Source of the DNA: Lepiota brunneoincarnata
Lineage: Eukaryota > Basidiomycota > Agaricomycetes > Agaricales > Agaricaceae
NCBI GenBank assembly: GCA_023014365.1
Contig: JAEBUN010000031.1
Location: forward strand, 248,001-312,000
Direction of reading: 5' to 3'
Length of the DNA: 64,000 nt
Every line of letters starts with the position of its first letter. Position 1 is the first letter of the stretch. The notes beneath the pieces were generated by a model, which was not told the origin of the DNA, did no database searches, and worked only from the letters and a program-made list of their open reading frames with translations. This document shows, piece after piece, positions 1-10,688 of the stretch. Position numbers and translations under genes: made by a program.

Positions 1-1779
1 TCATGTTGGAACCCTGTTGAGAGTCCCAGATTTCAAAGAACATGGTGGCTGTGTCAGTGGCCCTCGAGTTCTTGACAATGCGTGGCCTGGTGGCCAGCAT
101 GAAATACTCAGACCATACAGAACGCTGCATGGCCTCAACAACCCTGTCGGGTGTGAGCCAGGGCTGCCCGCCCCAGAACATAGGCACATTGAGGAGCTTG
201 AGGTAGCTCTTCGAGCAAGGGAGGTTTGTGTTGACAATGGCCTGAGGCCAGTTACTGTGGACCATGTTCCTGATAGTGCCAATGTCCAGCTCACTGGGCA
301 CGGCGGTGGTGTAGCAAGCTACATGGGCATCCATCTGCTGGACCTGCTCAATACAAACGAGGGAGCCTGCAGAGGCCAGGGCAGCTGCTGCCACCTGATG
401 AATCTCCGCGCAGATGACAGGACCCAGATTAACTGGGAGACTGCCTCCTGCAAGGGTGAGCATGACCTGCTTGCACGAAGGTCCAGATGTAGTCATCCAA
501 GGCTTGGGGGCCTTGGGTGGCTGCTGGGCGGCTGCTGCCTACCAATGAAATGAGACCATCTTGTGAGAAGGCAGCCTCAGGAGAGCATGCACCAGGTTGA
601 CAAAACCGACAGAGAAGACACTGCCGCAGCCACATAGGAGTGGGGTGGGGAATGAGGCTTAGTAGCTAAGTTGATGCATGGAGGGGGGGGACCAGGGGGT
701 GGCCTAGCAGCCAACTGAGCCCTGTCTGCTGCTGACAGTGGAGGAATGAGGGTGGTACGCACCGCCCTGATGCGAGATGGCCGCTGCCCCGCACCAGGGT
801 TACGAGCCACTGAAACAGGATTGCCTAACCCTGTATGGGCCAGGTTCCTGAAGAATTGCTGGGTAGGTGCTGGACATGCATACCCTGCAGGAAAATACCC
901 CAAATCCTCTGCCAGGGGGGGAGGCAGGGGGAGGTTACCCTCCACAAGGGGGCAGCAAGAGCTACTAGCCCATGAAGCACCATCCACCTCCATAGGAGCC
1001 ACCGAGGCCCTAGGAGAGGGGGCGTGCATGCTGCCTACCACCCCAATAGGGGCAGTAGCTGCAGCAGAGTCCAGCTGTTTGCCCCTCCCTTGCGCAGGAG
1101 TGGGGGTGCCTGGCCTGGATGGACCATACACCTCAGAGGCCCACTCATGGAGCCTATGGGTGTGCTCGCCCTCTGTAAAGGAGATGTCATCCCAGTCATA
1201 CTCCTCCACCTCATGGAAGAGCCTGACCAGGGAGTGGGCAACCTCCATACTGCCACCCTCAGAAAGATGGGCCTTCTTGGCTCTCTCCAGCCAAAGGGCA
1301 ACTGTGTCAAGTGTGTCTGCCACAATCCCAGTCTCGCCCTCTACATCCGCAAGACCATGGGAAAGGGTGAGAAAGGTGGGGATGAAGTCAGGATCCTCCT
1401 CCTCATCCGCAGCAAAGGCGGGGCCGGGGGATGGCTTGGGGCCAGGCATATTGACTGCCATCCTGGCAGAACCGGAGACTGATTCAAGGTTGAGCTCCTG
1501 TCTGAGAAAGGTGGAGGGCTTGGGCGTGCAGGTGCACTTGGGACGGGGGGTCACTGGAGTGTCATCCAGGTAGACAACAGACTTGTGAGACCTCTTGGGG
1601 GCCTTAGTAGCTGGAGCAGGGGCAGCAGCCTGTGACGTAAAGCTCTAGCCAGGTCAAGAGGAGCTGGGGGGGGTGTCCTGGGTGTGAGAAATAGCCATAG
1701 CGAGGGGGTCCGGCGACGAAGGATCCACTGGCAGGGGAACTCCCGCTCCCTGAGTAAAGCAAGTAGACCTAGGAGGCAT
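1..1779 (-). pseudogene. LINE ORF1 (gag-like), broken, runs off left edge
   Basis: Gag-like first ORF of a non-LTR (Tad-like) retrotransposon; such proteins bind element RNA. The likely start is the ATG at 1779-1777. The frame stops after about 40 codons, another frame is open from 1554 to 577 (325 codons, rich in Pro, Ala and acidic residues), and from about 500 down to 1 the frame changes again. In that last frame I read WMTTSGPSCKQ, IRNMVHSNWPQAIVNTN and then SRATDTATMFFEIWDSQQGS, a Ser/Thr-Ala-Thr-x-x-Phe-x-x-Trp-Asp-Ser-Gln-x-Gly block that I associate with ORF1 of fungal LINEs. The C-terminal zinc knuckles expected of this family would lie left of the window. At least two frame breaks make it non-functional. 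Family assignment is by recalled motif similarity, not by a search. Confidence 0.55.
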
Positions 1780-1867
1780 GTGTGTAGGAAGTTAAGATCG
1801 TAGATCAGACCACTAGAGCTTGTTGTATAGAACAATGGAGGGGTAGGCTTGTGGCTGTGCAAGTGAG

Positions 1868-2547
1868 TTGGTGGTGGTTGACTTCCAAGAAGGGATGAGC
1901 TCTGCGGGCTCTGCCCGCAGAGCTGTTGATCCCTCCATGCACGCCAGCCAGGTTCACTCCCTGGAGGTGTGCCAGCCTCTGGATTGCTGGCTGTCTGCCA
2001 AGGCCCAGTGGACCATCACTTTCTGGCAGGTGCCCTCAGGCTCTGTTGCAGAGCTTCACTCTGACACTGTTGCAATGGTGAAGGAGCTTTGTGTCTCATT
2101 GGGCATTCACCCAGTGACTACCATCAACTCCCTCTGGGCTAAGGTCACGAGGGGGTGCATCGATGAGTGGGTGAACATGTTTTGCTTGCCCTTGTATCGG
2201 GGTCGGAATTTCCTCCCCCTATTGGACTCCCTCGGGAAGCCTCTCCAACCCTGTACACTTGGCTCCGAGAAATCAGTCCCCAGATGTCTGCCACTGGCAC
2301 AGCACAGGCAGCCCGCACTATACTTGGTCATGCCCCTATAGGGGAGTACCACACTAGATTCCACCCCCAGGAGGATCACTCCTGTCCCTATGGGTTGCAG
2401 CTTGAAACCCGCACTCACATCCTCACTTCTTGTCTGAAGTATATGCAATGTGGCAGCTTACCCTGTGACCTTGACACCCTCCTAGGCTTTCTGGAGCACA
2501 ATCCATCAGCATTTGCATTCCTATCCCAGCCCCAAGGGGTGGGATAA
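1868..2547 (+). pseudogene. LINE ORF2 C-terminal end (RNase H side), frameshifted
   Basis: C-terminal tail of a LINE reverse transcriptase polyprotein. The first frame (1868 to about 2250) gives a region ending VNMFCLPLYRGRNFLPLLD. A frameshift around 2230-2250 moves the reading to the frame of 2167-2547, with TWLREISPQMSATGTAQAAR, LGHAPIGEYHTRF and then C-P-Y-G-L-Q-L-E-T-R-T-H-I-L-x-x-C, the Cys/His motif that closes fungal LINE ORF2 proteins, and finally a FLEHNPSAFAF tail. No endonuclease or reverse transcriptase core is present, so the copy is 5' truncated. It is followed by a roughly 430-bp 3' UTR and a poly(A). Confidence 0.6.
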
Positions 2548-2631
2548 CTGGGGAGGGCCTTTGGGTTATTCCCCCCTCATGGGCTTTGGCCTTGAAGAGC
2601 CAGTGGTTATTTGCCCCCCACCCTTGGGCGG

Positions 2632-2749
2632 GGTGTAGCAATTTATGGAGAATTGACTCCTAATGCCCTTAGGGTGGAGATCTGAAGCTCTTAGAGCCTT
2701 AGCCTACAGGGTGTAGGGATTTATGGAGAATCAACTCCTAACCCCCTTT
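2632..2749 (+). repeat. Pair of direct repeats in the LINE 3' UTR
   Basis: Two copies of an about 40-bp unit built around ATTTATGGAGAAT and ACTCCTAA begin near 2632 and 2709. Both are preceded by GGTGTAG and followed by a G/C-rich run. They lie between the ORF2 stop and the poly(A); short 3' UTR repeats are common in LINEs. Confidence 0.6.
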
Positions 2750-2977
2750 GGGGGGGGGGACCTGTCAGCCCTATCCACCCCTCATCTGTTGGGCCCTGGT
2801 TTTCATTGGGATAGTGAGCTCTTCACCCACGTGCACTTCTCTATGGAGTGTAGCCTTTTGAGTCAGTGAGACTCTCTTCCCTACCTTTAGTGGTAGTTAT
2901 ACCCTGTATTAGTTGCCTTGTATGTAGCTAGTGCATGTGGACTGTGTTTGAGCACTGCGTTATAAATTGTTGATTTC

Positions 2978-2995
2978 AAAAAAAAAAAGAAAAAA
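2978..2995 (+). other. LINE poly(A) tail
   Basis: Eighteen nearly pure A residues (one G) end the LINE 3' UTR and fix its right boundary and its plus orientation. Confidence 0.7.
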
Positions 2996-4008
2996 GACTT
3001 ACATGAGGTAGCACAAAAATGCAGAACACCCCAAACCCGTTGCCCTCCCAACTAGGTAATCCCCGGGGTAGTGGGTTGGCGCAAAGCCTTCCTAAAGGGT
3101 GTACAAGGTGGGCTGAACTCCGCCACTCACCCCACAGACTCACACTAGAACTACTGATATGGTAACAACTTAAACCGATAAACCCAGATCTTACCTGGGA
3201 TCAATCAACGGCAGATCTTGACCTCTCAAGCTGGTTCACCATTCTCTGAACGAACTGCTACGGCCCAGTGGCTACCCCTGGCGCGACCCCCAGACCACCT
3301 TCCCATTACCCAGCAGCCAGTTCATGATTGAGATCTGGTTGCCCAGATCTACAATAAGCACGGATCCCCATGTAACTGTTCAGGCTTACCATCTTGCAGG
3401 GGCTGCTACTGGGATGGAAGTCGCAGCATGAGAGCTGCCCTGGAGTTTGGGTGATCCCTACTAACGTCCTGCACCCAGCTGAGCTTTACTCACTTGGAAT
3501 GCAGGAGGGGGGTGGCCTGTCCTCTCGGTCGGCTTGTTCTCACCTTGATGCCCCCTCTTACCATCCCCTATCCTCTTGGACCCTTGCGGGCATGCCCTCG
3601 TTTTCAAGCGGGAGACTCCCTACTCACAAGGGGGTATTTGGGGGAAGCACACTCACTGCAGGTTTCACGAGAGCTTGGCGAGGAGTGCAGTTGTCCCACT
3701 GCAAACCCACCCAGGACGTGCCCAGGGGGGCTCCTAACCTGTTTTGACCAGCCAGGGATCCACTGACCCCAGCAGAGACTGTCCAGAATCGCCAGCTCAT
3801 CAGGTGGCCAGCATACCCAGCCATTAAGCACCTTTGCCAAGGGCACACCCAACTCCCCAATGACACCAAACAGCCCCAGGATGCTTCAGAAGGGTGAAGA
3901 GAGTAGGAATAGTGTAGACAGCCCACTAAGAAAGGGACGGCCACCTGTAGATTAAGAGTAGAAAATAATGTAAAGTGGAGATGATGGTGGTAAGAGGGAA
4001 AGAAGTGT
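2996..4008. other. Unassigned stretch, no convincing gene
   Basis: GC-rich sequence with overlapping short ORFs on both strands (for example 3394-3747 plus and 3624-3944 minus). None shows a motif I recognise, and none has clear splice signals. It separates the LINE from the truncated 5' edge of gypsy A1 and is probably older repeat debris. Confidence 0.5.
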
Positions 4009-7000
4009 CTTCATTTGCCCCTCCACTTCTCCTCATGGAGCCCTGGTCCTCTTCATAAAGAAAAAGGATGGCTCCCTCCATTTATGTGTTAATTTTAGAG
4101 GTCTCAACCATATTACCAAGAAGGATCGCTACCCCCTTCCACTCATCTCTAACCTCTTAGACTCCCCTCACAAAGCCCGCATATATACCAAAATTGACCT
4201 CCATCACACTTACCATCTGGTCTGCATTTGTTAGAGCCGGTGCGGGTCGGAACCGAAGCGGAGGGTCAGGGTGGTATCCTTGGTATAAGGTAACTGGGGG
4301 ACGGGACGACGTCAGTACGTAGACGGCGGGACCGAGGCGGAGTACTTCGGGCGGAGAGTGGACTTGCGGCCTCAGCTTATGTGCTGTGCCCTCCTACTGT
4401 CCGAGTCCGTATTTCAGGAAGTCGGGGCCGAAGCGGAGTGAGGCAGAGAGAGAGGAGGATAGGGAACAGGGGACTGGTCCGCTGCTCGATTCGATTATCA
4501 GACTGAGGAGTACAAGCCAAGTGCCTACGGTATATATACTACTAGCTCGACGAATTATGACTTGTACTGACTACGTGCGGAGCGAAGCGGAGACCCATAT
4601 GGTTACAAGCGGATTACGAATAATTTCGAATGGAATGGAGACCGGTACGGGTATGGAGACTGGTACGTATTCTGATTACGGACGGAGAATGGAGAACTGG
4701 ACAATGGGAGCACCGAGGGTCAGGTGATCGTGGCACGTGTAGAGGTAGGTCGCGTGATCGGGGCGAAGGGTTGCGGTCGGAGCCAGTCGGGGCCAAGTCA
4801 GAGGGCATAGGGTTGTCGTGTGGAGCACACGTGGAGTCGAGAAGCCGAAGCCTAATGGTTAAGCTCTAGGTTTGGTGTGGATATGACAGCATTACTAACA
4901 GTGACAAATGGAAGACCGCCTTTCAGACCCGCTATGGCTCCTTCAAATAGATGGTCATGCCTTTTGGCCTCACCAACACCCCTGCCACCTTCCAGCAGTT
5001 CATGAACAATATATTCAAGGACATGCTTGACGTCTGTGTTACTATCTACCTTGACGACATTCTGATATACTCCAACAATCATAGTATCCATTGTGACCAA
5101 GTCAAGGAGGTCCTCAAGTGGCTCCGACAACATGGTCTATACACCCACTCCAACAAATGCCAGTTCCACTCTGACACAGTGGAACACCTTGGCTACATTC
5201 TTTCCCCCAACGGTCTCTGAATGGACCAATCTAAGGTCAAGACCATCCAGGAGTGGCCTGAACCTAAGAAAGTCAAGGGCATCCAGCCCTTCTTAGGTTT
5301 CATGAATTTCTATCATTGCTTCATTCACAGTTATTCTGACATTGTTGTTCCGCTCACCCACCTCACTTGCAAAGATGTGAAATGGAATTTCACCAACAAA
5401 TGCCATGAAGCCTTCAGTTCCCTAAAGGAAGCATTCATATCCATCCCTGTCCTCACTCCTTGAGCCCCCGATGCTCAGATCATTGTTGAGACCAATACCT
5501 CTGACTATGCCCTTGCGGCTATCCTCTCTATCATCACTGATGATGGTGAGGTCCACCCCATTGCATTCCATTCCCACACCTTTAACATGGCCAAACTTAA
5601 TTATGACACCCACGACAAGGAACTCCTGGCGATATTCAAGGCTTTTTGTATCTGGCGGCACTATCTTGAGGGTGCCCCTCTTACTATTGATGTAGTCACT
5701 GGCCACAAAAACCTCAATTTGAATACTTCTGCACCACCAAGATCCTTACTCACTGCCAAGCTCATTGGTCCGAGTTCCTGTCCCAATTCCACCTTGTCAT
5801 CTGGTTCCAACCCAGCCACCTCAGTACCAAGCCTGATGCCTTAACTCGATGATGGGACTGTCTACCCTAAAGGGGGGAATAGTGGTTATGCATCAGTCAA
5901 CCTGCACAACTTCTGGCCTGTGTTCACTCATGAACAGCTCATGGCCTCCATCTGTGCCACCACTCTTTATGCCCCTTCCCTTTGTGCAGCTATAGTCATG
6001 GACCTCGATCAGCTACACTGCAATATCCTCACCGCCCTACCAGCAGATCTGATTGCTTCCACCCCTCTTGCCAGCCCAGAAGGCCATTGGTCAGTTAATG
6101 ATAAAGGTTTCCTCCTCTTAGATGACAGAATCTACATCCCTGATGCCGACAATCTCTGACTTTGGGTCCTCCAGTACAAGCATGATCATGTCCTAGCTAG
6201 CCACTTCAGTCAGAATAAATGCTGGAACTCATCCAGTGTGAATACACCTGGCCTAGTGTCCACACCTTTGTCAAAGATTTCTGTAAGTCTTGTGTCACCT
6301 GTATGAGGTCTAAACCTCAGCGCCACTACCCCTACAGTCTCCTCAAGCAACTCCCCATCTCTGAACGCCCTTGGAATTCAATCTCCATGGACTTCATCAA
6401 GAAACTCCCTGCCTCTTCCAGCTATGATGCCATCCTAGTAATAGTTGACAGACTCACCAAACAATCCTTATTCATCCCCACCTACGATACCATCACTTCC
6501 TCCAACCTTGCCTACCTATTCATCCTCCACGTCTTCTCCAAGCACAGCATACCCAAATATGTTACCTCCAACTGCAGCTCCAAATTCGTCTCTCACTTCT
6601 TCTGTTGATTGGGACAAGCCCTCGACATGAAACTACACTTCACTTTGGGCTACCACCCAGAAGGCGATGGATAGACAGAATGCACCAACCAGACCCTGGA
6701 ACAATATCTCCAGGTCTATTGTAACTACCAACAGGACAATTGGTCCAAATTACTACCACTAGCTGAGTTTGCTTACAACAACGCTCCTAGTGCCACCACC
6801 AGTATCTCCCCATTCTTCACTAATAAAGGATACCATCCAAACATCACAGTTCATCCTGAATGTGATCCCACCTCCACTTGGGCCTGCCATTTTGCAGTTG
6901 ATCTCGATGACCTACATACCACCTTGAAGTTGGAAATAATGTTAGCCCAGCAATGATACCAGACCTCTGCCAACACCCGCTGTCTCGTAGCTCTGGACTT

Positions 7001-7466
7001 CAAGGTTAGGCAAAAAGTGTTTGTTAAAGCCCAGTTCTTCCATACCACCTGTCCCTCCAAAAAACTCTCCGAAAAGCTCCTTGGACCCTATGAGATCATT
7101 GCCCAAGCAGGTACCCACTCCTTCACCCTCTGACTCCCTGACTCCATGCATGGAGTACACCCAGTTTTCCATGTTTCTATGCTTGAACCAGCCACACCTA
7201 ATACCATACCTGCCTGATCGGACCTGCCACCTGCACCCATTTCTATTGATGGTGAGCCTGAATACGAGATTGCTCGCATTGTCGACTCAAAGATTGATCG
7301 GTGCCATGCATGCAAACTCCTCTACAAAGTCATTTGGTTAGGTTATGAAGACACCGCAGAAGAGTCTTCATGGTTACCAGCTACCAAGCTTGAACATGCC
7401 ATAGATCTAGTAGAGGCTTTCCATTCCTCTTACCCCACTAAGCCTGGCCCCCTCCATTCACTCTGA
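4009..7466 (+). pseudogene. Pol of A1 (reverse transcriptase to chromodomain), multiple stops
   Basis: Broken pol polyprotein. In order: reverse transcriptase ([17 protein letters not shown]; after the LTR insertion [15 protein letters not shown] and the YLDD catalytic box), RNase H (NYDTHDKELLAIF), integrase zinc-binding region (SCVTCMRSKPQ), DDE core (SMDFIKKLPASSSYDA) and a C-terminal chromodomain (YKVIWLGYEDTAEESSW). Premature stops and frame breaks occur throughout; many are TGA where better copies have CGA. The stop at 7464-7466 matches the end of the intact A4 pol. The chromodomain places the family among chromoviruses. Confidence 0.9.
4229..4888 (-). repeat. Solo LTR of family A, TSD GCATT
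   Basis: A complete 660-bp LTR (TGTTAGAGCC...GATATGACA as written; element orientation minus) splits the A1 reverse transcriptase. The flanks are a perfect 5-bp duplication, GCATT at 4224-4228 and 4889-4893. Removing the LTR and one copy rejoins the pol frame at its expected Leu-Val-Cys-Ile. It is little decayed, so it is younger than its host element. Confidence 0.95.
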
Positions 7467-7542
7467 GTTTTCCACTGATCACCCATCACACCAAGAAACA
7501 ACAAGATTTATCAAAAAAAAAACAACAAAAACTACTACCAAA

Positions 7543-8569
7543 TTACTTATCGCCTCCAGAGGGGCCAGGCAACTGTGCAGCATCATCTTCCATCAAGCCC
7601 TGCACCTCCTCTTCTGAGGTGGCCCCGACACTCTCCTCTGAACCTTCCATCTCCATAACATTTCCACTTGACCAATTACAATCCACCTGCGCCTCCCAAT
7701 GCTGCAGTTGCTCATAACAGCCTGTCACCTGCTTTACCTTGTCCACCTTCTCCCCCAATTGAGCGATGGACTGCTTGAGTCATACCTCCAGGATGTTGAC
7801 CTTCTTGACAGTCTCCTGGTGTTTTTCCTCAATAAGCTGTTTCAACTCTACAACACCCACTGATTAGCATACATCACAATACAGGACTCCTTACTTACCC
7901 TCAAACTGTTGGCCTGACAACCTGCCGGCCCTGCTCAGTTCTGTCTCCTCTTGGCTTCCACATCATTTCTTCATTTTACTACACCAATGGCAACTCCTGG
8001 TGTTACTAAAACCCTATCAGTATGTATCCTGGAAACCTTCAAAAAATGACTCACCCGCTGGCGACCTCACACTGGACCCCATCTTGCTCACATCTCCAGC
8101 AGGGGTTCTCACCCCCGGATATGTTTGCATGGTCCCGTCATGGGGCTGCCCTCACCCTTGCTTTTCCCTTACCCCCTATATCCCCAGAGTCCTCCTCCTC
8201 CTCCTCCTCCTCATCTTCCATCTTGTCACTACCTGTGTAATTGGATTCTGACTCCTCTGTATCTACCTCCATCAGTTCTTCCAGCAGGCAGCTCAACAAA
8301 GCCCCCACAGTAGTTGCAACGAGCCTGGCCCAAATCACCCAACGCTCTGCCTCAGCAGCCTCATCTTGTTGCCACCTGATCTCTTCTGCCAGGCACTCCC
8401 TCACCTGCTCCTCTGCTTGTTGCTGATGCAGCACTATCAGCTGCTGCTGCTCCTCCTCTTCCAACCTCTCGATTTCCAGCCACTCCCGCTCCTCTCACTC
8501 AGCCTTCTCCCTCAGCAGTTATGCCTTGTGCTCCATGGCAGTCAGTTGTCAGGATAGTTGTCTGCTCAT
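7543..8569 (-). pseudogene. Antisense Zn2Cys6-like gene of A1, broken
   Basis: A1 copy of the family A accessory gene, convergent with pol. ATG at 8569-8567, stop at 7545-7543, TATA-like box near 8620-8627. Exon 1 has a stop near its start and is otherwise rich in Glu and Arg. The first cysteine trio reads CWRCEQDGVQC, followed by a GTGAGT donor; after the TTTTAG acceptor the second trio reads C-H-W-C-S-K-M-K-K-stop-C, the stop matching a CGA-to-TGA change. Exon 3 retains the C-terminal helical region (WEAQVDCNW, EEEVQGLMEDD). All six cysteine codons survive although the gene is dead. Confidence 0.75.
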
Positions 8570-8702
8570 GGGAGTATAGGGTTAAGTTGTACTCTCCCAA
8601 CCTGAACCAGTTCACTCCGTTTTTATACCCTAGTGGAGTTTTCTGATGAGCCCTGGTCTAGACCACCTAGGGCCTCAAGGCTCAGCCCTAAAGGGGGGGC
8701 AC

Positions 8703-9315
8703 TGTCATATCCATGCCAAACCCAGAGCTTAACTATTATACTTTGGCTTCTCAACTCCATGTGCACTCCACATAACAACCCTCTGTCTTCCGACTTGGCC
8801 CTGACTTGCTCTGACCATAACCCATTGCCCCAATCACATGACCATCTCTGCACATGCCATGGTCACCTGACCCTTGGTGCTACTTTCCAGTTCTCCATTC
8901 CCTGTCCGTAACCAAGAGACGTTATCAGTCTCCATACCTGTACCAGTCTCCATTCCATTCATAATCCATTTGTAATCCATTTGTAACCATATTGGTCTCC
9001 ACTTTGCTTTGTCCGTAGTCAGTACAAATCATAGTTCGTAAGACCAGTAGTATATATCATAGGTACTTGACTTGTACTCCTCAGTCTGATAATTGAATCA
9101 AGCAGCAGACCAGCTCTCTGTTCCATATCCTCTCCTCTCTTCTGCCTTGCTCCACTTTGGCTCCAACTTCCTGAAATATGGACTAGGACAGCAGGAGGGC
9201 ACAGCACATATGCTGAGGCTGCAAGTCCAACTCCCCGCCTGACATACTCTGCCTCAGTCCCAAAGTCTATGTACTGACTTCACCCCATCCCCCTGTTACC
9301 TTATATTAAGGATAC
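8703..9315 (+). repeat. 3' LTR of A1, first part (continues 17511-17560)
   Basis: The LTR begins TGTCATATCC directly after a G-rich polypurine tract (AAAGGGGGGGCAC). It is cut at 9315 by element B1 and resumes after the GATAC duplication, ending ...GGCTCTAACA at 17560. The two parts together make one full LTR. Confidence 0.9.
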
Positions 9316-9702
9316 TGTTATCAGAAGTCACATCAGAAGGACGGTTATCTTTAGCTCACATTCCCATGTCACTATGAAACTATCAGTAGTGTACATCAGA
9401 AGGACTATTCTTAGTATACGCCTCATGTTCTCTTATCTCTGACTCATAGTTACCTCGGTCCGGACTATTATAGTAGGAGTACAGCCACACTCAGAAGTAT
9501 ATAAGGATACAGTACAATACCTTGTATCCTTATCTTAGTGTTATACAGTTCTTGCCTCCTATACCTCTTTGCCCTTAAAACCGGCTGGACTATAGTGCTC
9601 CGTCGTCTCTAAGTCACGCCTAGTAGGACAAGACCAAGTCTGTATAGACATCTTGCCACGAACACCATGCTACTCAAGAGCGAACCCCTAACCCGGGTAA
9701 CA
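9316..9702 (+). repeat. 5' LTR of B1
   Basis: 387 bp, TGTTATC...GGGTAACA. It contains a TATA box at 9498-9506 and, just downstream, a perfect 9-bp inverted repeat (AAGGATACA at 9503-9511 and TGTATCCTT at 9523-9531). Confidence 0.95.
9498..9506 (+). promoter_or_regulatory. TATA box of the B1 LTR promoter
   Basis: TATATAAGG, 33 bp upstream of TATCTTAGTGTT (9531-9542). That stretch is the predicted start of the element transcript and is complementary to the primer-binding site, so the two assignments support each other. Confidence 0.65.
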
Positions 9703-9703
9703 A

Positions 9704-9715
9704 AACACTAAGATA
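9704..9715 (+). promoter_or_regulatory. Self-complementary primer-binding site of B1
   Basis: AACACTAAGATA, starting one base after the 5' LTR, is a perfect 12-nt complement of TATCTTAGTGTT at 9531-9542. I see no match to a tRNA 3' end. In Tf1-type elements the 5' end of the mRNA folds back onto such a site and primes reverse transcription; the same mechanism is inferred here. Confidence 0.65.
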
Positions 9716-10061
9716 CTCTGCTGCTTATCTCTTGCTCGCCCTCTACTCTGCTCTATTCTGCCGACGTACTGAACACGTCGAGGTACTCTGGTCGTTCAAA
9801 ACGACGTGCGAAAGAAAACCGCCTCTCTGTGTAGCCATCGCTACGTCCCTCAACCTCTCCCCGCCAGAAGATCTGGCCTACCTACTCATTTTCGTTTTCA
9901 CCTCTACCGCCACCCTTATCGCCTATCGAATCATCACTCTAGAACTCGAACGTATCACGTGCCCCTGTCACTGTTGCGTCGTCAGATTGTGGAACCTATA
10001 TTCAGGAATATCCATAATCGCCACCCAATTCTTCATACTTCTAGCGATAATCGATCGCTAG

Positions 10062-10688
10062 ACAAATATCACCACGCCTCCAAAGAAATTCTCGGCCCGA
10101 GAATCCCCATCGCCTCCCCCTCCTCCTAAATCGAGAAGCAGGATCTCAGGATCAGGAACCCAAAACCCGGATCCCAGAAGAAACCCTATCCCCACTCAGA
10201 CACCATCCCCATTCTACCCCCCATCTCCATTCGACTCACCCACTCCAAGTACATCAACACATACAAGAACAAGTTTTGCTGATGAACTAGCAGAACGACA
10301 AAGACTACAACACGAAAAAGAATTAAAAGAACACTACGAACAAGAAGAAAGAAGACGCAAACAAGCCGAAGAATACCGTGCTAAAGCAGACCCATTAAAC
10401 GACTACGAACTCCAAAGACTTAAGAACACCCTCAAACAACCAAGAGGACTTTCTGCATCAGAAGAGAACTTACTCACACGCCACGAATACACCATAAATC
10501 AAGGAAGATCTTCCCCAGTAGACAACGACTCCGACGTCTATATAACAGATGACAACCAATCAGACCCCAATCCACAACCACCCGCATTACCCGCACCAAC
10601 CGTACCCTTAGCCCTACCGGCTCCACCCTTACGACCAACACAGCCTCCATCACCACCATTGCCGCCGCCACCCGGACAATTACAAATA
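10062..10688 (+). other. Open frame upstream of B1 gag, no ATG
   Basis: The gag reading frame stays open for 209 codons before the first good ATG at 10689. It encodes a Ser/Pro-rich stretch, a charged helical segment (residues such as ELAERQRLQHEKELKEH) and a Pro-rich linker. It begins right after an in-frame TAG at 10059-10061, which is also a plausible splice acceptor (CGCTAG). Either the true gag start lies in an upstream exon or frame, or a start was lost. Confidence 0.45.

Noticed and set aside
746..1573. 275-codon plus-strand frame
   Set aside because: Lies opposite the LINE ORF1 frame and shows no motif.
4229..4888. Identity of family A with a named mushroom retroelement such as marY1
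   Set aside because: I cannot recall those LTR sequences reliably, so no name is assigned.
9703..9720. tRNA-type primer-binding site for B1
   Set aside because: No convincing complement to a tRNA 3' end; the perfect LTR complement explains the site better.
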